DNA of 64,000 nt, from NCBI RefSeq assembly GCF_904066215.1, contig NZ_LR880474.1, positions 2,604,001 to 2,668,000 on the forward strand. The letters are read 5' to 3'. A model generated the notes under the pieces. The model saw only the letters and a list, made by a program, of their open reading frames with translations, did not search any database and was not told the DNA's origin. The stretch is from Microbacterium sp. Nx66 (lineage in GTDB: Bacteria > Actinomycetota > Actinomycetes > Actinomycetales > Microbacteriaceae). A program made the position numbers and the translations under genes. Shown one piece after another: positions 17,488 to 28,816 of this stretch. The first letter of the stretch is position 1, and each line of letters starts with the position of its first letter.

Positions 17488-20049
17488 ATGCCCCAAAAGA
17501 ACCGCACGGTGAAGGGCGTGCTCGGCGGTCTCGTCGGGCTCGTCGGACTGAGCGCCATCGCCGGTCTGCTGGTCACCGCCAGCGTCACCCCCGTCCTCGC
17601 GATGACCGGCGTCGCCGGCTCCACGGCACTGACGATCTTCGATGAGCTGCCCGAGGTGCTCAAGGTCGACACCCCGATGGAGCAGTCGACGATCTACGCG
17701 ACCAACCCCGAGGGCAAGCCGGTCGTGCTGGCGTCGTTCTACGAGCAGAACCGCGTGCCGGTCACCTACGAGCAGGTCGCACCGGTCCTCTACGACGCGA
17801 TCCTCTCCAGTGAGGACAAGAACTTCTACACCCACGGCGGCGTCAACCTCGGCGCGACCGTGAAGGCCCTCGTCGACAACGTGCGGGGCACCTCCAGCCG
17901 CGGCGCCTCGACGATCAGCCAGCAGTTCGTGAAGAACGTCCGCATCCAGCAGTGCGAGCAGAACGTCAACACGGCTTCCGAGACGTATGCGGACGAGCTG
18001 CAGCAGTGCTGGCAGGACGCCACCAACGCCTCCGGTGTGGACGGCATCGAGCGCAAGCTCCAGGAGATGCGCTACGCCATCCAGATCGAGAAGGACTACT
18101 CGAAGAACGACATCCTCCTCGGGTACCTGAACATCGCGAACTTCGGCGGTACCGTCTACGGGATCGAGGCCGCCGCGCGCTACTACTTCTCGACGTCGGC
18201 GGCGAAGCTCACCGTCGGCCAGGCGGCGACGCTCGCCGGCATCGTGCAGAACCCGAACACGTACCGCATCGACAAGCCCGGCGGGACGTACACGACCGAC
18301 GACGGCGTCGCGCACAACTCCGCTGAGGACGGCTACAAGGACGCCAAGGATCGCCGCGACTACGTGCTCGGCCGCATGCTCACCGACGGCAAGATCACCC
18401 AGGCCCAGCATGACGAGGCGAAGGCCGCGGCGATCGAGCCCGCCATCAAGGTCCCCACCCAGGGGTGCGCGGCCGCCGGCCGCAACGCGTACTTCTGCCA
18501 GTACGTGAAGTCGATCGTCGAGAACGACGAGGCGTTCGGTGCGGACATCCAGGAGCGCCGTGACCTCCTGCGCCGCGGTGGCCTGAAGATCTACACCACG
18601 CTGGACTTCCGCGTGCAGGACCCGGCGGCCGAGGAGATGGCCAACGTCGTCCCCGCGAACTTCGACAACAAGTACTTCGGCGCTGCCGGCGTCTCGATCG
18701 AGGTCGGCACGGGCCGCATCCTCTCCATCACGCAGAACACGAAGTTCTCGGAGACCCCGACCACCGACCAGCAGTACTCGTCGCTCGTCTTCGCCGGTGA
18801 CCAGAAGTACGGCAAATCCGGCGGCTTCCAGGTCGGGTCGACCTACAAGCTCTTCACGCTCATCGACTGGCTCGAGAAGGGCCACTCCGTGCGGGAGAAC
18901 CTGAACGGAACCGTGCAGACCAATCTGCAGATCCCGGTCTGCGGCAGCCCGCAGTCGACGGACACCGCGAAGATCGGCAACTTCGGCCGCAGCCGCGGCT
19001 ATCCGGGGACGCCGATGACGTTCACCGCGCAGTCGCTCAACAGCGGGTACTTCGCGATGGCCTCCAAGCTCGACGTCTGCGACATCAACAAGGTCGCCGA
19101 CAAGATGGGCGTCACCCTGGCCAGCGGCGAGAAGGTCACGGAGGAGAACGTCCCCTACGACGTCCTCGGCCCGAAGAACATCTCCCCCATCGCGATGGCC
19201 AACGCCTACGCGACGGTCGCCAGCGGCGGCACGTACTGCACGCCCCGCGCCATCGACAAGGTGATCGACGCCGAGGGCAAGGAGCGTCCGCTTCCCAAGG
19301 CGTCCTGCACCGAGGGCGTGCTCTCGAAGGAGGTCGCGGCGACCGCGGCCTATGCACTGCAGGGCGTCATGGCCGGCGGCGGCACCGGCGCGCGAGCCAA
19401 CCCGTTCGACGGCACCCCGCTGATCGGCAAGACCGGGACACACGACCTGTGGTCGACCATGATGATCGAGTCCAGCACCAAGGTCGCGACCGCGGTCTGG
19501 GCCGGCCGCTCGAACGGCAACCACGACAACGTGTTCAACGTCTGGACCGGCAGTCACCTGCTCAACGAGGTGCGGTACCCCCTCGCGAGGGCCGCGCAGC
19601 ATGCCGCGAACCAGGCGTACGGCGGCGACCGGTTCCCGGAGCCGGACGGCAACCTCATCCGACAGATCCGGGTCGACGTGCCGGATGTCGTCGGGCAGAC
19701 CGTCGAGGAGGCGACCGCGACCCTCGAGCGCGCCGGTTTCGATGTCTCCGTGGGCGCCCCCGTGGACAGCGACAAGGCGACGAACATCGTCGTCGAGCAG
19801 AACCCGTCCGGTCAGGCGGCTGCCGGAGCCACGATCACGATCTCGCCCAGCAACGGCAAGGGCGCGACCGTCCCCGACGTGACGGGGCAGAGTCCGACCG
19901 AGGCGAACGCCGCCCTCGTCGCCGCCGGCTTCACGACGGTCGAGCGAGAAGGATCCTGCAACGCGGAAGGGGCGACCGTGACCGCGACGACCCCCGCTGC
20001 GAACTCCGCGGCCACGAAGGCCACGCCGATCCGAGTGTCGTGCAAGTAG
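17488..20049 (+). CDS. Class A penicillin-binding protein with PASTA domains
   Basis: The 853-residue bifunctional cell-wall enzyme polymerises and cross-links peptidoglycan outside the membrane. After a short cytoplasmic start there is one membrane segment (about 8-40). The glycosyltransferase domain has SSEDKNFYTHGG (catalytic Glu near 110) and STISQQFVKN. The transpeptidase has the three classic motifs: STYK with nucleophile S451, SLN at 516-518 and KTG at 648-650. Two PASTA domains (from about 729 and 793) end the protein and probably sense muropeptides. Its stop overlaps the GTG of the phosphoesterase gene. Confidence 0.95.
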   Translation: MPQKNRTVKGVLGGLVGLVGLSAIAGLLVTASVTPVLAMTGVAGSTALTIFDELPEVLKVDTPMEQSTIYATNPEGKPVVLASFYEQNRVPVTYEQVAPVLYDAILSSEDKNFYTHGGVNLGATVKALVDNVRGTSSRGASTISQQFVKNVRIQQCEQNVNTASETYADELQQCWQDATNASGVDGIERKLQEMRYAIQIEKDYSKNDILLGYLNIANFGGTVYGIEAAARYYFSTSAAKLTVGQAATLAGIVQNPNTYRIDKPGGTYTTDDGVAHNSAEDGYKDAKDRRDYVLGRMLTDGKITQAQHDEAKAAAIEPAIKVPTQGCAAAGRNAYFCQYVKSIVENDEAFGADIQERRDLLRRGGLKIYTTLDFRVQDPAAEEMANVVPANFDNKYFGAAGVSIEVGTGRILSITQNTKFSETPTTDQQYSSLVFAGDQKYGKSGGFQVGSTYKLFTLIDWLEKGHSVRENLNGTVQTNLQIPVCGSPQSTDTAKIGNFGRSRGYPGTPMTFTAQSLNSGYFAMASKLDVCDINKVADKMGVTLASGEKVTEENVPYDVLGPKNISPIAMANAYATVASGGTYCTPRAIDKVIDAEGKERPLPKASCTEGVLSKEVAATAAYALQGVMAGGGTGARANPFDGTPLIGKTGTHDLWSTMMIESSTKVATAVWAGRSNGNHDNVFNVWTGSHLLNEVRYPLARAAQHAANQAYGGDRFPEPDGNLIRQIRVDVPDVVGQTVEEATATLERAGFDVSVGAPVDSDKATNIVVEQNPSGQAAAGATITISPSNGKGATVPDVTGQSPTEANAALVAAGFTTVEREGSCNAEGATVTATTPAANSAATKATPIRVSCK

Positions 20050-20981
20050 GCGCGTCCCGCGCGGCGCACCCGGCCCTCATCGCGCTCGGCGCGGTGGGGG
20101 CCGTCGGTGCGGCCGCGGCGATCTGGGGTATCGGCATCGAGCGGTATCTGTTCACGGTGCGGGAGGTCTCGGCAGAGGCGCTTCCGACGGGCGCGGCGCC
20201 GCTGCGCATCCTGCATCTCTCCGATGCGCACATGGCGCCCTGGCAGCACCGGAAGCAGGACTGGCTCGCGTCCCTGGCCGACCTGAAGCCCGACCTCATC
20301 GTCAACACGGGCGACAACCTCGGGCACGAAGAGGGCTTGCAGGGCATCCGCCGGGCGTTCGCTCCCTTCGCCGGTATTCCCGGGGTGTTCGTGCACGGCT
20401 CCAATGACGTCAACGGCCCCTCCCCCCGGAATCCGCTGCGGTACTTCTCCGGACCGTCGCAGAAGCACCGCGAGCCCACGCTGCTCGACACGGCAGCGAT
20501 GGACCGCTACTTCACGGACGAGCTCGGCTGGGCCGACCTGAACAACACGGCGACGCGCCTCACGGTGCGGGGCGCCGCCGTCGACCTGTTCGGCGTCGAC
20601 GACGCCCACCGCGACTGGGAGCGGCTGGACGTGCTGCCTGCGGCCCTCGAGGCGCTGGGCCCCCGAACGGATGCGACGCCGGTGCTCGGAGTCACGCACG
20701 CGCCGTATCAGCGCGTGCTCAACGGTTTCGTCGACCTCGGCGCGGACGCCATCCTCGGCGGGCACACGCACGGCGGGCAGGTCTGCCTCCCCGGCTTCGG
20801 GGCCATCGTGGCCAACTGCGACATCCCACTGAAGCAGGCCAAGGGGCTCAGCACCTGGACGCACGGCGACCGTTCCGTACCCCTGAACGTCAGCGCCGGC
20901 TGCGGACACTCGATCTACGCGCCGGTCCGCTTCGCGTGCCGCCCCGAGGCGACACTGCTCACCCTGACCCCGCGCGCCTGA
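20040..20981 (+). CDS. membrane-anchored metallophosphoesterase
   Basis: The 313-residue protein has an N-terminal hydrophobic segment ([19 protein letters not shown]) followed by a calcineurin-like phosphoesterase domain. Metal-binding motifs are [27 protein letters not shown] and GGHTHGGQ. The pattern matches the YkuE-like group that is attached to the cell surface. Start GTG 20040 overlaps the PBP stop, so the two are coupled and may both act on the envelope. The natural substrate is unknown. Confidence 0.9.
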   Translation: MQVGASRAAHPALIALGAVGAVGAAAAIWGIGIERYLFTVREVSAEALPTGAAPLRILHLSDAHMAPWQHRKQDWLASLADLKPDLIVNTGDNLGHEEGLQGIRRAFAPFAGIPGVFVHGSNDVNGPSPRNPLRYFSGPSQKHREPTLLDTAAMDRYFTDELGWADLNNTATRLTVRGAAVDLFGVDDAHRDWERLDVLPAALEALGPRTDATPVLGVTHAPYQRVLNGFVDLGADAILGGHTHGGQVCLPGFGAIVANCDIPLKQAKGLSTWTHGDRSVPLNVSAGCGHSIYAPVRFACRPEATLLTLTPRA

Positions 20982-21065
20982 CTCGCGAGACGGATCCGCC
21001 ACGCGGGTGGGAGGGCTCGATTCGGTGCTGGAGGCATTTCGCTGTAGACTCGGAGGGTTGCAAAA

Positions 21066-21143
<78 letters not shown>

Positions 21144-21150
21144 TGACACG

Positions 21151-21178
21151 AGAAGGCCGCCCGCAGGGGCGGCCTTCT
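21151..21178 (+). terminator. Terminator after tRNA-Pro
   Basis: AGAAGGCCGCCC pairs with GGGCGGCCTTCT around a short loop, nine bases after the tRNA CCA, followed by CTGT rather than a long U-run. Confidence 0.8.
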
Positions 21179-21210
21179 CTGTATCGGGATGTCGTGCGAG
21201 AGGGGAACGC

Positions 21211-21687
21211 ATGGGGAGGCTCCTGCCACCGCCGCGACGTTCGACGCGCCTGTGGGCCGTCGCCCTCGGACTCCCCTTCCTCATCGGGGTGGCCCTCCTC
21301 ACCCTCACGCCTGCCCGCGTGGAGCAGACGATGCCCAATCTGCTCGATCTCCTGCTTCGCGCTGTCCAGCGGCTCGGCTGGACGAGCCTGGACTTCACGC
21401 GCCTCGAGGTGCTGGCGAACATCGCCGTCTTCATCCCCGTCGGCGTCCTCGCCTTCCTGCTCGTCCCCCGTCGTACGTGGCCGCTGTCGCTGCTCGTCGG
21501 CCCCGCGCTGTCCCTCGCCATCGAGACCGCGCAGTATGTCGCCCTCCCCCATCGCGCTGCGACCGTGAGCGACGTGGTGGCCAACTCCACCGGCGCGACC
21601 ATCGGCGTCGTCCTCGCGATATTCTGCACGCTGCTCGCCGCCACACCGTCCTCCCGGCCGCGAACACCTACAGTGGAGGCATCATGA
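21211..21687 (+). CDS. VanZ-family membrane protein
   Basis: This 158-residue protein has four hydrophobic segments and the VanZ-type sequence RLEVLANIAVFIPVGVLAFL, then LSLAIETAQYVALPHRAATVSDVVANSTGA across two pieces. VanZ-like proteins are of unknown role; one member gives low-level teicoplanin resistance, but this cannot be assumed here. GAGGGG precedes the ATG at 21211. Its stop overlaps the ATG of the HAD gene. Confidence 0.88.
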   Translation: MGRLLPPPRRSTRLWAVALGLPFLIGVALLTLTPARVEQTMPNLLDLLLRAVQRLGWTSLDFTRLEVLANIAVFIPVGVLAFLLVPRRTWPLSLLVGPALSLAIETAQYVALPHRAATVSDVVANSTGATIGVVLAIFCTLLAATPSSRPRTPTVEAS

Positions 21688-22451
21688 CATCGCCCTCTCT
21701 CGTCGCCTTCGACCTCGATGACACGCTCGCGCCGTCCAAGGGCACGATCGACCCGCAGATCGCCGCGCTTCTGGGTGAGCTGCTGCGGTCGGTGGAGGTC
21801 GCGATCATCTCCGGCGGCAACGAGGCGCAGTTCCGCTCGCAGGTCGTCGCTCAGCTCGCGGATGCCGATCCGGAGGCGCTCGCCCGCCTGCACCTGCTGC
21901 CGACATGCGGCACGCGCTACCTGCGGCATGACGGCACCGACTTCGTCGCGGTGTACGCGCATGACCTGAGCGACGACGAGAAGACCGCCGCCCTCACCGC
22001 CCTGCGCGAGGAGGCGGAGCGCCTCGGACTGTGGGAGGCGGAGCCCTGGGGGGAGATCCTGGAAGACCGCGGCTCGCAGATCACGTTCTCCGCGCTCGGT
22101 CAGCAGGCGCCGCGCGACGCGAAGCACGCGTGGGATCCGACGGGCTCGAAGCGCGGAGCCCTCCGCGATGCCGTGGCCGCACGGCTCCCGGGCCTCGAGG
22201 TGCGTTCGGGCGGCTCGACCTCGATCGACATCACCCGCGCGGGGATCGACAAGGCGTTCGGCATGCGGCAGCTCGCCACCCACACCGGCATCGACCTGAC
22301 CGCGATGCTCTTCTACGGCGACCGCCTCGACGAGGGCGGCAACGACTACCCCGTCCTCGCGCTCGGAGTGCCGTCGGTGGCCGTCGAGGGCTGGGAGGAC
22401 ACGGCCGCCCGCCTGCAGGAGCTGCTGCCGACCCTCTCCACCCGGGTCTGA
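21684..22451 (+). CDS. HAD-IIB family phosphatase/phosphomannomutase-like
   Basis: The 255-residue HAD protein has the nucleophile motif FDLDDTLAPSKG with D10 and D12, motif II in VAIISGGN, and the C-terminal metal motif FYGDRLDEGGND. The layout (SKRGALRDAV...DKAFGMRQL) fits the IIB cap group near eukaryotic-type phosphomannomutases. It probably acts on a sugar phosphate, but the substrate is not proven. It is coupled by ATGA to the VanZ gene and followed by a palindrome. Confidence 0.85.
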   Translation: MTSPSLVAFDLDDTLAPSKGTIDPQIAALLGELLRSVEVAIISGGNEAQFRSQVVAQLADADPEALARLHLLPTCGTRYLRHDGTDFVAVYAHDLSDDEKTAALTALREEAERLGLWEAEPWGEILEDRGSQITFSALGQQAPRDAKHAWDPTGSKRGALRDAVAARLPGLEVRSGGSTSIDITRAGIDKAFGMRQLATHTGIDLTAMLFYGDRLDEGGNDYPVLALGVPSVAVEGWEDTAARLQELLPTLSTRV

Positions 22452-22474
22452 CACGCTCGCCCGCACGACTTCGG

Positions 22475-22517
22475 CACGCCTGCACGACGGGAGGGCGGAG
22501 TCCGTCGTGCAGGCGTG
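22475..22517. terminator. Palindrome between convergent HAD and lldD genes
   Basis: Perfect 16-base arms CACGCCTGCACGACGG and its complement at 22502-22517 surround an 11-base loop. There is no U-run. The position between converging genes suggests a two-way terminator. Confidence 0.65.
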
Positions 22518-22536
22518 ACCTGGCCGTGCAGGTGGG

Positions 22537-23814
22537 TCAGTGCACCTCGATGCCGGCGGCGCGGGAGACGGGCACCAAGCGCGTGAGCTGGGTCACGTGG
22601 GCCGGCTCGAGCTCCGCGAGCGACGCGACGCCGAGCAGCCGCATCGTGCGCTCGATCTCGCTGCGCAGGATGGCGATCGTGCGGTCGACGCCCTGCCGTC
22701 CGCCCGCCATCAGGCCGTAGAGGTACGCGCGGCCGATCAGCGTGAAGTCGGCGCCCAGCGCGACGGACGCCACGATGTCGGCGCCGTTCATGATCCCGGT
22801 GTCGATCATGACCGTGAAGTCGTCGCCGACCGCACGACGGACCTCGGGCAGGAGGTGGAACGGGATGGGCGCGCGGTCGAGCTGACGGCCGCCGTGGTTC
22901 GACAGGACGATGCCGTCCACGCCCGCATCCCGCAGGCGCACGGAGTCCTCGACGTTCTGCACGCCCTTGATGACGATCTTGCCGGGCCAGATGTCGCGGA
23001 TGACGGCGAGGTCGTCGTAGCTGATGGTCGGATCCATCGCCGCGTCGAGGAGCTCGCCCACGGTGCCGCCGGTCGTGCTCAGCGACGCGAACTCCAGCTT
23101 CGGGGTGGTCAGGAAGTCGAACCACCACCACGGCCGCGGGATCGCGTTGATGATCGTGCCGAGCGTGAGCTGCGGCGGGATGCTGAAGCCGTTGCGCTTG
23201 TCACGGAGACGGGCACCGGCGACCGGGGTGTCGACGGTGAACTGCAGGGTGTCGAAGCCGGCGGCCGCGGCACGACGGGCGAGCTCGTAGGAGATCTCGC
23301 GGTCACGCATCACGTAGAGCTGGAACCAGTTCCGACCGGGCACGGGCCCCTGCGGCTCCCGGATCGTCGCTGCCTTGACGTCCTCGATCGACGTCGTCCC
23401 GAGGGTGGACAGTGTGAACGGGATGCCCGCGGCGGCCGCGGCTCCGGCGCCCGCGACCTCGCCCTCCGTCTGCATGAGACGGGTGAAGCCGGTCGGCGCG
23501 ATGCCGAACGGGAGCGCGGAAGGACCGCCGAGGATGTCGACGGCCGTGTCGACGTCCGGGGCCGGCTTGAGGATCCCGGGGTGGAACTCGACGTCCTGGA
23601 ACGCCTGGCGTGCTCTGCTCAGCGACAGCTCACCCTCGGCGGCACCGTCCGTGTAGTCGAAGGCGGCCTTCGGCGTGCGGCGCTTGGCGATCTTCCGCAG
23701 GTCGTCGATGGTGAGCGCGGCGTCGAGGCGCCGCTTGCGCCCGTCGAGCTCCGGCTTCTTGAACTTCATGAGCTCCAACAGCTCGGCGGGGTTGGGGAGC
23801 TGGCGCTGGACCAT
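22537..23814 (-). CDS. lldD: FMN-dependent L-lactate dehydrogenase (LldD type)
   Basis: This 425-residue alpha-hydroxyacid dehydrogenase oxidises L-lactate to pyruvate at the membrane. The FMN barrel shows [49 protein letters not shown] and the catalytic SNHGGRQLD, with [20 protein letters not shown] near the phosphate site. The long insert HPWW-like region ([15 protein letters not shown]) is typical. I chose the ATG at 23814, preceded by GAGAGG; it lies 10 bases after the GntR stop. The gene is therefore downstream in one operon with its likely regulator. Confidence 0.92.
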   Translation of the reverse strand: MVQRQLPNPAELLELMKFKKPELDGRKRRLDAALTIDDLRKIAKRRTPKAAFDYTDGAAEGELSLSRARQAFQDVEFHPGILKPAPDVDTAVDILGGPSALPFGIAPTGFTRLMQTEGEVAGAGAAAAAGIPFTLSTLGTTSIEDVKAATIREPQGPVPGRNWFQLYVMRDREISYELARRAAAAGFDTLQFTVDTPVAGARLRDKRNGFSIPPQLTLGTIINAIPRPWWWFDFLTTPKLEFASLSTTGGTVGELLDAAMDPTISYDDLAVIRDIWPGKIVIKGVQNVEDSVRLRDAGVDGIVLSNHGGRQLDRAPIPFHLLPEVRRAVGDDFTVMIDTGIMNGADIVASVALGADFTLIGRAYLYGLMAGGRQGVDRTIAILRSEIERTMRLLGVASLAELEPAHVTQLTRLVPVSRAAGIEVH

Positions 23815-23824
23815 GTTCTGCCTC

Positions 23825-24547
23825 TCAGTTCTGCGGTGTGATGGCACGGGTGAGACCCGCGGCGGTGTAGTAGCCGGTGATATGGGTGCGGACGAGACGG
23901 CGGGCGGTGTCGGCGTCGCCGTCGTCGATCGCCGCGACCAGAGCGCGGTGCTCGGAGCGCAGGCGGGCGGCCATCCGATCCCAGTCGTCGACGGTCGCGG
24001 CCCCGGCGAGCACGTAGGACTCGATGGAGGAACGGAGCCCCGCCATCATCGCCGCGATGACCGTGTTGCCGCTGCCCTCGGCGAGGGAGAGATGCAGCTG
24101 CGCATCGAGGGCCAGGAACTCGGCCGGCGTGAGGGCACCGTCATCCATCGCGGTGAGCAGCTCGTGGGCCCGGGAGGTGTCGCGGTCCGAGGCGGCGGCC
24201 ATGGCCTCGACGACCGCGTCCTCCAGCACGAGACGCGTGCGGACCACGTCGTCGAGCGGGAAGCCCTGCGCGGCCACCTGGAGCCGCAGGAGCGCGGACA
24301 TGCCGCCGGTGGGGGTGGCGATGACGATGGCGCCCGACTGGGGGCCGGAGCCGGTCGCGGTGCGGATGAGCCCGAGCACCTCGAGCACCCGGAAGGCCTC
24401 CCGCACGCTCGATCGCCCGACGCCGAGGTCGCTGGCGAGGTCGCGCTCCGACGGCAGCCGGTCGCCCGGGCCGAGGCGACCGTCGAGCAGATCACGCTCG
24501 ATGTGCTCGAGCACGAGTCGCCATGCACGCGCCGGCTGCTCCGTCAT
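23825..24547 (-). CDS. lldR: GntR/FadR-type regulator, likely LldR
   Basis: The 240-residue protein has an N-terminal winged helix (about 10-78, [20 protein letters not shown]) and an FCD domain with the metal-type ligand pocket ([17 protein letters not shown] and later histidines). It heads an operon with lldD, which makes a lactate-responsive repressor the best guess. Twin GGTCAGACC palindromes overlap its own promoter, so it should be autorepressed. AGGAGG precedes the ATG. Confidence 0.87.
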   Translation of the reverse strand: MTEQPARAWRLVLEHIERDLLDGRLGPGDRLPSERDLASDLGVGRSSVREAFRVLEVLGLIRTATGSGPQSGAIVIATPTGGMSALLRLQVAAQGFPLDDVVRTRLVLEDAVVEAMAAASDRDTSRAHELLTAMDDGALTPAEFLALDAQLHLSLAEGSGNTVIAAMMAGLRSSIESYVLAGAATVDDWDRMAARLRSEHRALVAAIDDGDADTARRLVRTHITGYYTAAGLTRAITPQN

Positions 24548-24554
24548 CCCGCCT

Positions 24555-24599
24555 CCTGTGGTCAGACCACAGGTTAGCGCGTGTGGTCAGACCACGCAA
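24555..24599 (-). promoter_or_regulatory. Twin operators over the lldR-lldD promoter
   Basis: CCTGTGGTCAGACCACAGG (24555-24573) and GTGTGGTCAGACCACGC (24581-24597) share the core TGTGGTCAGACCAC, matching the TGGTNNNACCA form bound by FadR/LldR-type GntR proteins. On the minus strand TTGCGT (24599-24594) and TAACCT (24576-24571) lie 17 bases apart, so one operator fills the spacer and the other covers the start side. This is a classic repression layout. Confidence 0.82.
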
Positions 24600-24705
24600 T
24601 GCGGGACCGCTGCACCGCCGGCCCACCCCTTTTCGTGCGTCCCGGCCGCTTGCGTACGCGCGCAGAGGGGTGGGTCGACCGGAAGGGGGTGGGTCGGAGG
24701 TGGGA

Positions 24706-25359
24706 TCAGCCGAGACGGCCGCCGGACTCCTCCAGGTAGCAGGTGCCGCACAGCGACTCGTAGGTCGTGAGTTCGGGCGAGGAAGAACCGTCGGCGCCCT
24801 CGTCGATCGCGACCTGGTCGCCGTCGAACACGAACCGGCCGCCGACCACCCGGCCGTTGAACACCGCCTTGCGCCCGCAGCGACAGATCGTCTTCAGTTC
24901 CTCGAGCGAGTGCGCGATGGCGAGGAGCCGGGCCGATCCGGGGAAGGCGTGCGTGCGGAAGTCGTTGCGGATCCCGTAGGCCATCACCGGGATGCCGTCC
25001 TCCACCGCGATCCGGAAGAGGTCGTCGATCTGGGTCGGCGTCAGGAACTGCGCCTCGTCGACGAGCAGGCAGGCCACGTCGACGGGCCCCGTCGGGATGA
25101 GCTCCTCCTCCGTCGACCGACGCATGCGCTCCCGATGGATCGCGAAGAGCGCGCGGGCGTCGTCTTCCGGTCCGATGAGGACGTCGACCGGACGCGTGAC
25201 CCCGAGGCGGCTCTCGATCTCCCCCGCACCCTTGGTGTCGATCGCGGGCTTGGCGAGCAGCACGTGCTGGCCGCGCTCCTCATAGTTGTAGGCAGCCTGC
25301 AGGAGGGCGGTAGACTTGCCCGAGTTCATCGCGCCGTAGCGGAAGTAGAGCTTCGCCAC
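24706..25359 (-). CDS. tdk: thymidine kinase
   Basis: The 217-residue type II thymidine kinase phosphorylates thymidine for salvage. The P-loop is GAMNSGKST at residues 9-17, the catalytic region is VDEAQFLT, and the zinc lid has CRCGRK and CGTC. The lactone-like loop GRVVGGRFVFDGDQV precedes the last cysteines. It lies next to mqo with a short gap. Upstream of the lldR operators, the 24600-24705 gap carries GGGGTGGGTCG repeats but no gene. Confidence 0.95.
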   Translation of the reverse strand: MAKLYFRYGAMNSGKSTALLQAAYNYEERGQHVLLAKPAIDTKGAGEIESRLGVTRPVDVLIGPEDDARALFAIHRERMRRSTEEELIPTGPVDVACLLVDEAQFLTPTQIDDLFRIAVEDGIPVMAYGIRNDFRTHAFPGSARLLAIAHSLEELKTICRCGRKAVFNGRVVGGRFVFDGDQVAIDEGADGSSSPELTTYESLCGTCYLEESGGRLG

Positions 25360-25368
25360 GGTCCCGGG

Positions 25369-26841
25369 TCAGGCGTTGATGCCGAGGACGGCGGCAGTGG
25401 CGGTGGTGGACTCCTCCGCGAGCTCCGCGTCACCGTTGAGCTTCCGGCCGAAGGTGGGGATGAGTTCGCGCAGCTGCGACTCCCAGCCCGGGTACTCGCC
25501 GGGGAAGCACTTCTTCAGCAGGTCGAGCATGATCGGCACGGCCGTGGAGGCGCCGGGCGACGCACCGAGGAGGCCCGCGATCGAGCCGTCACCGGCCGCG
25601 ACGACCTCGGTTCCGAACTGGAGCACGCCGCCCTTCTTCGGGTCCTTCTTCATGACCTGGGCGCGCTGACCGGCGTCGATGAGCGTCCAGTCCTCGTCCT
25701 TCGCGGTGGGCATGAAGGTGCGGAGGCTGTCGACCTTCTTGCGGTGATTCTTCATCAGCTCGCTGATGAGGTACGTGATGAGGTCGGGGTTCGCGAAAGC
25801 CACCCGCAGCATCGGCCAGAGGTTGTGCGGACGGACCTGCGTGACGATGTCGAGCATCGACCCGTTCTTGAGGAACTTGGGGCTGAACGTCGCGAACGGG
25901 CCGAACATGAGCGAGGCCTCGCCGTCGACGACACGCGTGTCGAGGTGTGGGACCGACATCGGCGGGGCGCCGACCGAGGCCTGCGAGTAGACCTTGGCCT
26001 TGTGCTGCGCGACGATCTTCGGGTTGGTCGTCTTGAGGAACTGTCCACCGATCGGGAAGACGCCGTAGCCCTTGATCTCGGGGATGCCGGAATTCTGCAG
26101 GAGCTTGAGCGCCCACCCGCCCGCGCCGACGAACACGAACTTCGCCTTGATCTCGTTCGGAGTGCGGCCGATCGTGGTGCGGTACTTGATGAGCCAGGTG
26201 CCGTCCTTCTGACGCGTGAGCGACTTGACCTCGTGGTTCGTGCGGACCGAGACGCCCGAGTCGCGGAGGTGGCCGAAGAGCTGGTGCGTGAGCGCACCGA
26301 AGTCGACGTCCGTGCCGGCGGGCACCCGGGTGGCCGCGAACGGCTCACCCTTGCGGCGCTTCTGCATGAGCAGCGGCGCCCACTGGTTGATGACGCGGGA
26401 GTCCTCGCTGTACTCGATGCCCGCGAACAGCGGCTGCTCCTTGAGCACCTCGTAACGCTTCTTGAGGTACGCCACGTCCTTCTCGCCGCGCACGAACGTC
26501 ATGTGCGGCGTCGCGTTGATGAAGGTCGACGGCTCGTCCAGCACGCCCTTCTCGACGAGGGAGGACCAGAACTGGCGGCTCTGCTGGAACTGCTCGTTGA
26601 TCGAGATCGCCTTGGCGGGGTCGAGCGGCGCGTCACCCTGCTGCGGCATGTAGTTCAGCTCGCACAGCGCGGCGTGCCCGGTCCCGGCGTTGTTCCAGGG
26701 ATTCGAGCTCTCCTGCGCCACGTCCGACAGCCGCTCGAAGGCGACGATCTTCCAGTCCGGCTGCAGCTCGTGCAGCAGGGTACCCAGGGTGGCGCTCATG
26801 ATGCCACCGCCGATCAGGACGACATCGACGTTTTCAGTCAC
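25369..26841 (-). CDS. mqo: malate:quinone oxidoreductase
   Basis: This 490-residue FAD enzyme oxidises malate to oxaloacetate and reduces quinones at the membrane. The FAD site is VVLIGGGIMSATLGTLL at the N-terminus. Family blocks are NPWNNAGTGHAALCELNY, INQWAPLLM and GLLGASPGASTAVPIM. The start is GTG 26841. TAGACT lies six bases before it with no ribosome site, so the mRNA may be leaderless. It is separate from asd by a short gap. Confidence 0.95.
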   Translation of the reverse strand: MTENVDVVLIGGGIMSATLGTLLHELQPDWKIVAFERLSDVAQESSNPWNNAGTGHAALCELNYMPQQGDAPLDPAKAISINEQFQQSRQFWSSLVEKGVLDEPSTFINATPHMTFVRGEKDVAYLKKRYEVLKEQPLFAGIEYSEDSRVINQWAPLLMQKRRKGEPFAATRVPAGTDVDFGALTHQLFGHLRDSGVSVRTNHEVKSLTRQKDGTWLIKYRTTIGRTPNEIKAKFVFVGAGGWALKLLQNSGIPEIKGYGVFPIGGQFLKTTNPKIVAQHKAKVYSQASVGAPPMSVPHLDTRVVDGEASLMFGPFATFSPKFLKNGSMLDIVTQVRPHNLWPMLRVAFANPDLITYLISELMKNHRKKVDSLRTFMPTAKDEDWTLIDAGQRAQVMKKDPKKGGVLQFGTEVVAAGDGSIAGLLGASPGASTAVPIMLDLLKKCFPGEYPGWESQLRELIPTFGRKLNGDAELAEESTTATAAVLGINA

Positions 26842-26887
26842 CCGAACAGTCTAGTTCGCGGGCAGGACACCGCAGACCATGCGGCCG

Positions 26888-28303
<1,416 letters not shown>

Positions 28304-28816
28304 TCAGCGACCGGTGCCGGCGTGGACCGTGGCCTCCGCGTCGCCGTCGAGGCCGTAAGCGGTGTGCACCGTGCGGGCGGCCTCCGTGAGATCGGTGTCG
28401 CGGAGCACGACCGAGATGCGGATCTCCGAGGTGGAGATCATCTCGATGTTGATGCCGCCGGCGGACAGGGCCTCGAACAGGGTCGCCGAGACGCCGGAGT
28501 GCGTGCGCATGCCCGCGCCGACCACGGACAGCTTGCCGATCTGGTCGTCGTGGATGAGGTTCTGGAAGCCGACCTCGGTCTGCTCGCCGGCGAGGGCCTT
28601 GAGCGCCGCAGCGGCATCGGCCTTGGGAACCGTGAAGGAGATGTCGGTGCGTCCCGTCGCCGACACGTTCTGGACGATCATGTCGACGTTGGCGCCGGAC
28701 TTCGCGACGATCTTGAAGATCTCGGCGGCCTTACCAGGGACGTCCGGCACCCCGGCGACGGTGATCTTGGCCTGGCTGAAGTCGGTGGCGACGCCGGCGA
28801 CGATCGGTTCTTCCAT
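28304..28816 (-). CDS. lysC: aspartate kinase, beta subunit (internal start)
   Basis: An in-frame ATG at 28816 ([20 protein letters not shown]) is preceded by GAGGGAGC at an ideal distance. It would yield a 170-residue protein holding only the two ACT domains, as known for the alpha2-beta2 aspartokinases of Corynebacterium and Bacillus. The sequence match of start and ribosome site is direct; production of the subunit is inferred. Confidence 0.65.
   Translation of the reverse strand: MEEPIVAGVATDFSQAKITVAGVPDVPGKAAEIFKIVAKSGANVDMIVQNVSATGRTDISFTVPKADAAAALKALAGEQTEVGFQNLIHDDQIGKLSVVGAGMRTHSGVSATLFEALSAGGINIEMISTSEIRISVVLRDTDLTEAARTVHTAYGLDGDAEATVHAGTGR

Noticed and set aside
21211..21687. Glycopeptide resistance gene
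   Set aside because: VanZ-like proteins are widespread with no resistance role shown, and no other van genes are near.
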